NCBI RefSeq assembly: GCF_964030965.1
Contig: NZ_OZ034999.1
Location: 1,240,001 to 1,304,000 of the forward strand
Source of the DNA: Spiroplasma endosymbiont of Amphimallon solstitiale
GTDB taxonomy: Bacteria; Bacillota_I; Bacilli_A; Mycoplasmatales; VBWQ01
DNA length: 64,000 bases
Reading direction: 5' to 3'
The position numbers and the translations under genes were made by a program. The notes below the pieces were generated by a model that was given only the letters and a program-made list of their open reading frames with translations, ran no database searches and was not told where the DNA came from. Below, piece by piece: positions 55,409 to 64,000 of this stretch (positions are counted from its first letter, which is position 1; each line of letters opens with the position of its first letter).

Positions 55409-57400
55409 TTAACTTACTAACTGGTAATTAAAATTAAAATTAAAATCAGGGAATGTTAAAGTAGCACGATCACTAATAGTTTTGCCAGCAAACCTTTCTG
55501 ATAAATCAAGAGTATAAAGTGTATTATCTTTAGTTGGTTGTGTTTCGCTGTCAGTAAATACTAATTTTACATTATTTAACTCTCAACCCGATTTTGTTGT
55601 TACTGCAACATCGGTTTCTAGAAAAATACTTTTTGTTTGAGTAATTAAATCTCAGAAATTATTTACCTTACCACCTTTAATATCTTTACTAATATCAACT
55701 GACATACCACTTGGTGTTTTATCACCATCTAATAAATAATTCATAGTGAACTGCCCAGTAAATCCATCATTAACTGGATGATAAGAATTGTTATTAATTG
55801 TATTTAATAAGCTATTTTTATTGGTAATTCAATTATCTAATAAATTATCTTGTTCATAAAAATGTTGACCTTCTTGTAAAATATTTGCATCTTGACCATC
55901 TTTTAATCAAATACCTTTTAATGCAAAATCTTTTGGTGAAGGATAATTACCAGTAATATTATTTTTATTATGACCATGAACAATTGCCTTAATGTTATCT
56001 AAACTTTTTGTTAATTTATGATCATTAGGATTAGCAGTTATTTTTATTTCAATATTTTTACCTAATTTATTATTAAAAATATCATGACCAACTTCTAAAT
56101 TTGTTGATATTGTATAATCACTATCTTCAATATTAAGATCTGAATAATTTTTTTGGAAATAAGATTGACAAATCTTCTTTACACTCTCAATAATTTGACT
56201 ATTAACGAATTTAACATCTTCTTCTGATAATTTACTATCCGCATTAATAAAATTACCTTTTTCATCTTTTTGATTATCTAAAGTAATTTGAAAGTTTTTA
56301 TTATCTTTATCATTATTATATTGTGCTTCAATTTCATTAGTTAATTCTTTCATACTACTTAAATCAGCAATATCATTTTTAACATTTATAGTGCAATTAT
56401 CTTTTTTTCCTGTAAAGTTTCAAGGATTATTATCTAAAGACGTAATTGAAAATTGAACAGGAACAGATGTAGTAAAATTTTGTGGTTCTGAACCATCTTG
56501 AAATTCAATTTTGTAATAACTAGGTTTAATTTCTTTTTTGGGTACATTTAATGCTTTACTTAAAGTTGTTGCAAATTGATCTTGAATTGTTGGAATTAAT
56601 CATTTATCTTTTATTGAATCAATAGTAGCATTTTCAGGATTAGTAATATTAATAATTTTATCAGGAAAGTTAACTGGTAAACTAGCAATATTAATTGCAA
56701 CTTGATTTATAATATTAATATTAATTTCGATATTAACATTAGTATTTTTAATACCAAAAATTGATGCTTGATCATTAGTTGTTAAATTTAAAACATAACT
56801 TTTAGACTCATTAAAGTTCTTTGGCAAAATAAAAGAAGTATTAGTTATCGGCTTTTTATCCTTACCAACAGTAAAGTTAACTGCTGGATTATAATTAGCA
56901 TTTAAGAAAAAATTAATTGGTAATAAAGTTGAATTATCATTATCAATATCACTTTCAATTTTAGGATCAGTTTTTTGTAAATTATTATCAATACTACTTA
57001 AAACATTTGTAAAATCAATATTACCATTATCAGCAGCATTTTCAATAACATTAAAATTAACAATATTTGTTGATTTACTAAAATAAGCAATAGTAGAATC
57101 TAAACTAATAGGTCCAGAATTACGATGATGTTTTTGATAATAATCATCTCATAATTTATTATTAGAATTCGGATTAAATTCAGAATTATTGAAAGCAGCA
57201 GTAGTATGTAAGAGTAATATCGTAGTAACTGTTGTAGAACCAAATGCTAATAAATACAACGAAAATAATAAGATTCTTTTCTTCTTATTTTTTTTAACAT
57301 TAATTGTATATATTGAATTAGATCCTGTTTTTATTTTTTTATGTTTATCCTGATTAATCATATCTTTACTCGGGCTATTACTATTTATTTTATATTTCAT
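55409..57400 (-). CDS. Large membrane-anchored surface protein
   Basis: 663 residues from ATG 57400. A Lys-rich cytoplasmic N-terminus (residues 1-43) precedes one membrane helix (RILLFSLYLLAFGSTTVTTI). The rest is extracellular, with repeated beta-rich blocks, such as PINFFLNANYNPAVNFTVG and NVNIEININIINQVAINI. It lies upstream of the two secreted paralogues, probably in one operon. Its layout suits an adhesin-like protein, but no family is recognised. Several TGA codons are Trp. Confidence 0.7.
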
Positions 57401-57517
57401 TTTAACAATCCTTTCCTAGCATTATTTTTAAAATAATCTAAAGTGAAAAATATAGCTTAACGCTTTAACTTGCTATTTTTAACTAAAATATTAAAATAGG
57501 AAAAAATATTAAAATAG

Positions 57518-57558
57518 TTTAAACCTTAGTTTTAATAAAAATAAAACTAAGGTTTAAA
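57518..57558. terminator. Long perfect hairpin upstream of the surface-protein operon
   Basis: TTTAAACCTTAGTTTTA (57518-57534) pairs with TAAAACTAAGGTTTAAA (57542-57558). Bidirectional shape; probably terminates the HNH transcript, or acts in the leader of the surface-protein operon. 57559-57851 otherwise shows only AT-rich sequence and a further inverted repeat around 57807-57847. Confidence 0.6.
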
Positions 57559-57851
57559 GTAAACCAATTAAATTTAGTTTTTATATTTTAATATTAATAA
57601 TTTTAATAATCATATAAACTTTGCTATACACCTATTAAAATTATAAGGAAAGAAATACTCTGTCCTTAAAAATAATATTACACTTATTATAAAAAAAGAC
57701 AATATTCTTTTTAAAAAAATATTGAATATTTTTAATTAAAAAGAACACTAATAGTAAAATAATTTTCAAAATAATTTTTCTTAATTAAGATAAAAATTAA
57801 ATTAAAAATTCAATGATTAAATTAAATATTCATTGAATTTTTAATTTATGA

Positions 57852-58138
57852 TTAATTTTTTTTAATATTACATTCAACATGCATTGGTTGTAAATTTTCT
57901 AAACTATTATTATTTGGATCACCATCAATGTGATCAATATTTCAAGCAAATGCTGAAGTTGGTTGTTCACCTTGATAAGCACACCTTTTATCATTGGCAA
58001 ACAACACCACGGACAAGGAGCTTGCACATTCAATGTTCAAAATTCAGATAATCCTTTAAAATATTTCTCCATTTTTTGAATAGAATAGTTTCATATTTTT
58101 TCTTTGTCTTCTTTTTCTCACTTTTTACGACGTGCCAC
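57852..58138 (-). pseudogene. HNH endonuclease, frameshifted
   Basis: GTG 58138 start with AAAGGGG upstream. First part includes APCPWCC, a zinc-binding pair. A one-base shift near 57995 moves the remainder to another frame: ANDKRCAYQGEQ, then NIDHIDGDPNNNSLENLQPM and HVECNIKKN, the HNH active site. Intact it would be about 95 residues. Small HNH proteins are often phage or selfish endonucleases. Broken unless the shift is a sequencing error. Confidence 0.65.
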
Positions 58139-58226
58139 AATGAATTAACCCCTTTCGTATTAAATTATACTATAAGTTACAATATTTTTTTATATTTTTT
58201 TAAACTTAATATTACAATTTATTTTA

Positions 58227-60629
58227 TTAACGTACTAATAATCTATTATAAGCAGTTTGCATTTGTGGGTCAAAACTACGAGTATATAAACCGTTAAAAT
58301 ATCCTTCGTGATGCTTACTTCGATCTAATGGATCGGGTAATTGACCATTTTTTGGAATATATACATGCTTTCAAATTTCTGCTGAAAAATTAGTACTAAC
58401 TTCATCCATGGCTGCTTGTAAAGGTGAGGTATAACCAAATTCACTACTTAAATCAACTTGTGTTTGTTTTTGCATTATATAATTAATAAATTTAAAAGCT
58501 AAATCTTTATGAGGAGAATCTTTACTAATTACCATATCATCATTTCAAACATTAGTCCCCATATATGGTCTAACAACAAGGTACTTACCATTATAAGAAT
58601 CAGGATCATCAGCAATTGCAGATAATAAATCACCGTTATACATCATTGCTACATCCCACTTATTTTCATTACTAATTTCATCAACAATATCATCATTTAA
58701 TAATTTTGTATTTTTATTTTTGATAACTGGTTCTAACCAATCACTTGCATCTTTAATTTCAATTGGACTATGAGCATTAATATTATCATGAAAATCATTT
58801 CCTACTTGACTATATTGACCTGAACCGTTATTTTCTCCTCATTTATTTTTATAGTGTAAATCAGTAAGCGCAGTCATAAATAAGTTATGCATATCATCAT
58901 TTAAAACGATACGTTTACCCAATTTTGCAGCGTCTGTTAAAACACTTCATTGAACATTTGAACCATCAGCCTCAATACCAATATCACTAAGATTATTTGC
59001 ATTAGTAGTATTAATTACTAATACAACATCACCTCAAAAATAAGGAATACTATAACTATTTAAACCAAATTCATTTAAAATTCCATCACTATTTTCAACT
59101 CGATAATTATTCATTAATTCATATAAATCATGATTAATATCTTCTTTGGGATTAAAATCAATTCTACTATCATACTCAATATCGCCTGCAGAATTTTTTG
59201 ATGCAATTGGAAAAAGTCTATCTTCACTTGCTAATTTAGCCACCATATAATCACTAGGAACCATTACATCATAACTAGTAGTATACAATTTAGCATACAA
59301 TGATTCATTATCATCAAAAGTTGAATATTTTATTTTAACTTGATATTTATTTTGAAATTCTTTTAAAATATTGGGATTCATATATTCACCTCAATTAGCA
59401 ATTGATAAATCATAAACATTAGTATAAATGTAGAAAGCACCCAAAATAATAAAACTTGATAATAAGATGATACTAGTCATAATTAATTTTCACGGTCATA
59501 GTAAAAAACGATATTTCTCTCTTCTTGATTTTGAGCGTTCTTCTTTTAACTCTTTCTTTTTTTTAATCTTATTCTTTATATGTTCAATTCAAATTGATTC
59601 CATCTCAAGTTTTGCTTCAAGTTTAGAAATTTGATTAATAAGTTTCGGGTGATTTTTAATATAATCTTGAATTTTAATAATATCTTGCTCAGTTACAATT
59701 TCAAAATTACCATCACTATATAATGATTTACGTTTTCTACTTTTACCCTTAACCTTTTTATAGTTAAAACCATTTAATTGTAAATAATATTTAGTTAACA
59801 ACTTCTCAGTTTTAATAATTTTTTTATCATGATAAATACCTTTATCAATTTTTTCATTACGTTGTTTAATTTGTTTTTTGCAAAGAACATAAGTATTTCA
59901 AGAAATAATAAGTACTGCAATTAATAAAATAATTATTGTTGAAAAAGCATTAATATAAGGCTTAATTCGTTTTAAAGAATAAATAAAAGTTGAAACGTTA
60001 GAAGTATTACCGCCAGTAAAATAAGAAATTAAAAAATCATCAAAACTCATAGCAAAAGCAATAGCTGCTCCAGCAATTATTGCTGGTTTAATTGTTGGTA
60101 ATACAATTTTACGTAACGTATATCAAGGTGTCGCACCTAAATCTTGACTTGCTTCTAATTGTGACATATTTATTGATCTAATTTTTGGTAAAACAGTAAT
60201 AATAACATAAGGAATATTAAAAGAAATATGAGCGAAAATTAATGTTCCAAGACCAAAACTAAAACCAAATGCCATAAATAATAACATTAAAGAAACAGCA
60301 GTAACAATATCAGCATTAACTAAAGGAATATTAGTAATCCCTAAAGTAATATTACGTGTTATTTTTTTTGTTTTACTTAAACCCAAAGCAGCAAAAGTAC
60401 CAATAATAACAGCAACAAAAGTGGAAATAAAAGCAACAATTAATGTTACACTAACCGATTCTCAAAGTTCACTTTGTTGAAATAAATCGTAATAAGGTTG
60501 CAATGATCAAGAATTTCAACTGCGAACTGAATCGCCACCATTAAAAGAAAATATCATTAAAACTAAAATTGGAGTATAAAATAATAAAAAGATAATAGCT
60601 AAATAACTATTTTTAAAAAAAGATCTCAT
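58227..60629 (-). CDS. potCD: Spermidine/putrescine ABC transporter fusion PotC-PotD
   Basis: 800 residues in one frame from ATG 60629 to TAA 58227. Residues 1-270: PotC permease with six membrane segments and the coupling motif EASQDLGATPWYTLRKIVLP. Residues 270-375: a Lys-rich cytoplasmic linker. A further membrane helix at about 380-397 carries the outside domain, PotD polyamine-binding protein (about 400-800; SYDVMVPSDYMVAKL, NSYSIPYFWGDVVLVINT, DVAMMYNGDLLSA). The fusion tethers the receptor to the wall-less cell. Starts overlap potB stop. TGA codons are Trp. Confidence 0.92.
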
Positions 60630-61732
60630 TAATTAATACCTCCTATTTTTTTACCAGTAGCTCAACTACCAATCACTTTTAAAGTAAAAATAATAATTAA
60701 AACAATAATACCTAAAATAACAGAAATAGCAGCACCATAAGCAAAATTAGCACCACGATAAAAATATGATTCAATAATATTTGCAATTAAAATAGTTTTT
60801 CCTTCACCAATATATTTAACTACTACTAGTGAAGTCATAGCACTTAACATCATCAAAGTAAAACCAGAAACAATACCAGGCACTGAAAAACGAAAGGTAA
60901 CTTTTCAAAATGTTTTCATCTTAGAAGCTCCTAAATCTTGACTTGCTTCTAATAAATTGCGATCTGTTTTTTCTAAAGAATTATAAATTGGTAAAATAAC
61001 GAAAGGCATAAACATATAAACCATTGCTAAAATAATACCAATTGGAGTTCCTAATAAAACATTAGGACCTAAAATACTAAAAATAATTTGTAATCCAATT
61101 GTACGTAATAAAATGTTAATTCAAATTGGTAAAGTAACTAAAACTCAAATATTTTTTGAAGCAATTTTTGTTGACATAAAAGCCATAATATAAGCAATGG
61201 GATAACCAAAAATAACAGCAATTAAAGTGGCAACAAATGAATAACCAATAGAACGTAATAAAACCATAACATAGCTATTTTCTTTAAAAAAATCATTAAA
61301 ATTACTAAATGTAAAACGAAATATTCAAGCATTATTAGTTGCTTTAATAATTGAATATAAAATTACAATTAATAATGGCAATACAATTAAAATTACCATC
61401 ACCAATAAATATGGATAAGCAAGCGTAACTCATGATTTAAAACCAAAATTTACTGATTTATCTTTGATTTTATTTTTAATAAAACTTATTTTTTGGTTTG
61501 TTTTTTTTCAACATAACAATGCTTTTTTCTTTTTTACTCGTTTCATTTTCGATTTATTTTTTGCTACTTCTTGTAAAGAAACATTATTTTTTTTAAGTTT
61601 AAACCATTTTTTAAATCTATACTTTTTTTTATTTTGATTATCAATAATTTTTTCTGGATTTGAATTATTAACTAACATATCTTGTGATTTTAAAATTTGT
61701 GTTTTAATATTACGTTTAAACAAATTTTTCAT
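60629..61732 (-). CDS. potB: Spermidine/putrescine ABC transporter permease PotB
   Basis: 367 residues from ATG 61732, two bases from the potA stop; ATG 61777 further upstream lies within potA. A Lys-rich N-terminal extension of about 90 residues precedes six membrane helices. The ABC coupling motif EASQDLGASKMKTFWKVTF is present near residue 240. Forms the channel with the PotC half of the next protein. Confidence 0.92.
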
Positions 61733-61733
61733 T

Positions 61734-62786
61734 TTACTCTTCAATTTCCTTTCACATAACATGAATATCTTCAACATTTCATTTTAAACCAACACGGTTA
61801 CCTACTTCAAAATTATCAGTAGTATGAACTATCCATTTGCGTTTATTAGCAATAATTTCAATTTCTCATAATAATCCTTTAAAAGCAATAGTTTTAATAG
61901 TTCCATCAAAAAAACCACTACCTGCATTAACTAAATCAATATCTTCTGGTCGAATAACAATATCAATATTACGTTCTTGTTCACCAAAACCAGTATCAGA
62001 GCATGCAAATTTTTTACCGTCAAAACGAACACAATAATCATTAACAAATACACCATTTTCAATAACATTCGAGCTACCAACAAACTGTGATGTTCATTTA
62101 TTTTCAGGCTCATTGTAAATATCTTGTGGTGTCCCAATTTGTTGAATTTGACCTTGATTTAAAACAACTACCCGATCTGACATAATAAATGCTTCTTCTT
62201 GATCATGAGTAATAAAGATAAAAGTAATATTAATTTCTTCTTGAATTTTTTTTAATTCTACTTGCATTTGTTGACGTAATTTCAAATCCAAAGCAGCAAA
62301 AGGTTCATCTAATAATAAAATTTTAGGATTAAGAACTAATGCTCTAGCTACTGCTACTCTTTGTTTTTGACCACCAGATAAATCATTAACATCTTTATCT
62401 TCCATACCATTTAATTTAACCAAATCTAAAGCTTTTTTAACTTCTTTTTTAATTTTTTCACGATCAATTTTTCTTAACTTTAAACCATAAGCAATATTAT
62501 CAAAAACATTTAAATGTGGAAATAAAGCATAATTTTGAAAAATAGTATTTATTTCTCTTTTATGAATTGGAATTTTAGTTAAATCCTTACCTTTAAACAA
62601 TAATTGACCATTGTTTGGTTGTTCAAAACCAGCAATAATCCTTAATAATGTTGTTTTACCACAACCACTAGGACCAAGAATGGTAAGAAATTCACCTTCA
62701 TGAATATTTAAACTAATTCCTTTTAAAACAACTTTACCATCATATTCTTTGGTAATATTACGTAATTCTAAAATATTTACACTCAT
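61734..62786 (-). CDS. potA: Spermidine/putrescine ABC transporter ATPase PotA
   Basis: 350 residues. Walker [11 protein letters not shown]-loop FQNYALFPH, signature LSGGQKQR, Walker B ILLLDEP, switch His FITHDQ, and a C-terminal TOBE-like regulatory domain. ATG 62786 is chosen because AAAGGAGG lies directly upstream; ATG 62834 would overlap the regulator gene. First gene of the pot set after the regulator, 20 bases from its stop. Confidence 0.95.
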
Positions 62787-62806
62787 AATTTCCTCCTTTA
62801 AATGGT

Positions 62807-63340
62807 TTAAAAAATTGGCGGATTTGAAACTCATAAAATAGTTGCAATTGAATTATTGGGATTTTCTAAATAATGTTTTTCATTACCTTTAATATAAAAT
62901 GCTTCATTAGCTACTGCTTTTACTCTAGTTGCACCATAATGAACAAATACTGTTCCACTTAATACATATCCAAAGATTTGACCTTGAAATGGCGAAATTT
63001 TATTTGAATTACCAAATGGTTTTAAAGTTAAAATTACTGGTTCTAATGTTAATTTTTGAGCATTAGGAATAATTCATTTTATTTGATAATCTTCTTCGTC
63101 ACTAACAGTAACATCTTGTGATTTAAAAACTATTTTTTCTTTTACTTCACCAGCAAAAAAAGTTGATAATGGACAATCAAAAATGTCTAAAATACTTTTT
63201 AGTGTTTCAATACTAGGTGAAGAAACATCATGCTCTAACTGACTAATAAATCCCTTTGATAAATCACAACGTTTCCCTAACTCTTCCATAGTTAAATTGT
63301 GTTTCAATCTTAAAGTTTTTAACTTTCTTCCAATTTTCAT
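62807..63340 (-). CDS. XRE-family regulator with cupin domain
   Basis: 177 residues. N-terminal helix-turn-helix (residues 5-60, [20 protein letters not shown]) and C-terminal cupin (about 105-170, [13 protein letters not shown]). This is the PuuR-like layout, whose cupin senses small molecules. Directly ahead of potABCD with 20 bases between, it is probably a polyamine-responsive regulator of the operon. GGAGAAAA precedes ATG 63340. TGA at 63074 is Trp. Confidence 0.87.
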
Positions 63341-63447
63341 ATTGATTATTTTCTCCTTTTGTTTATTTATACTAAACTTTAAGTTAAATAATACAAATAA
63401 AATTATATAATATTTTTTTAAAAAAACAATTATTTATTTTATTTTTA

Positions 63448-64000
63448 CCTGAATTGTAAATATAAATGGGACAGTTTTTTAAAATAATTGTATTAAATCT
63501 ATTGGTCTTTTATAAGATAGTGATTTTCTGGGTGTAGAATTAATTTGAAATGCTATAGTATTTAAATCTTTTTGTTTATATGAAGATAGATCTGTAGATT
63601 TTGGTAAATATCTTCTTAAAATACTATTATTATTTTCATTTAAACCTCTTTGACAAGGTTTACCAGGATCTGCAAAATAAATCTTAACATTACAATTTTT
63701 TTCGATTAATTTTCATTTACTAAATTCTTTACCACGATCAAAAGTAATAGTTTTAACTGTTCCTTTTTGTAACTTTGAAATAAATTTTATTATACTTTTT
63801 GTAATATTTTCTGATTTATTATTTTTAGTTGCTAAAGGAATTGTGGTTTTTGATCATATATCAGCTAAAGTAATAATAGAACTTTTATGATCTTTACCAA
63901 TGATAGTATCACCTTCTAAATGACCAAATTCTTCTATATTTTTAATATTAGGAATGATTAAATTTCTTTCATGAATAGACTTACAATTATTAATTCTGCC
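63448..64000 (-). mobile_element. IS30-family insertion sequence, copy 6 (partial)
   Basis: Left end with CCTGAATTGTAAA is at 63448; the element runs off the window. It stands about 100 bases upstream of the XRE-cupin gene and could affect its promoter. Confidence 0.92.
63479..64000 (-). CDS. IS30-family transposase (copy 6), C-terminal part
   Basis: C-terminal 174 codons visible, including all three catalytic regions; 5' end lies outside the window. One coding change near 63621 (TACTATT) sets it apart from the other copies. Confidence 0.9.

Overview
The window is from a mollicute, almost certainly a Spiroplasma. The DNA is very AT-rich. TGA is read as tryptophan throughout: gatA, ktrB, tig, lon, folD-neighbour and pot genes only become full length when TGA is sense. 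The gene content fits as well: GatCAB, KtrAB, a fused PotCD and plectrovirus-type genes. All coordinates below assume genetic code 4.

Layout. (1) 1-4.8 kb: 3' end of ligA, then gatC-gatA-gatB, an overlapping operon closed by a clear hairpin terminator. (2) 4.9-6.7 kb: a truncated coiled-coil gene and the first of six IS30-family copies. (3) 6.8-10.1 kb: divergent ktrA/ktrB (potassium uptake), then folD. (4) 10.2-15.8 kb: phage-gene wreckage with IS30 copy 2 and an IS5-type element that itself carries a 163-bp MITE. (5) 16.0-20.9 kb: core genes: tRNA-Arg(UCU), a DUF3196-like protein, tig, and lon behind a CIRCE (HrcA) operator. (6) 21.0-27.4 kb: a decayed plectrovirus (filamentous phage) genome on the minus strand, with GC-rich hairpins, a Zot-like P-loop protein, a coat-like gene with stops, small zinc-ribbon proteins and a broken HUH Rep. 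(7) 28.5-32.0 kb: an ABC exporter, a hypothetical gene and an ISLre2-type transposase. (8) 32.1-46.9 kb: a minus-strand module of short-tailed-phage character (scaffold, major capsid, ejection-like protein, tail fibre, small membrane protein, portal, large structural protein), riddled by MITEs and IS256 copies but almost fully reconstructable. (9) 46.9-50.1 kb: IS30 copies 4 and 5 flanking a gene-poor segment with a likely structured RNA on the minus strand. (10) 50.2-57.4 kb: two paralogous secreted proteins and a large membrane-anchored surface protein; one paralogue is split by an IS1595-like element, itself split by IS256. (11) 57.8-63.3 kb: frameshifted HNH nuclease, then a XRE-cupin regulator and potA-potB-potCD for polyamine import. 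IS30 copy 6 runs off the right end.

The dominant theme is mobile DNA. Five families are visible (IS30, IS256, IS5/IS427-like, IS1595-like, ISLre2-like). Eight 163-164 bp MITEs share terminal inverted repeats and 8-bp target duplications with the IS1595-like element, which is their probable source of transposase. Seven of eight MITE insertions lie in phage genes and all seven sit in the same codon phase. Because the insertions leave perfect target duplications, the ancestral phage genes can be rebuilt from this sequence alone.
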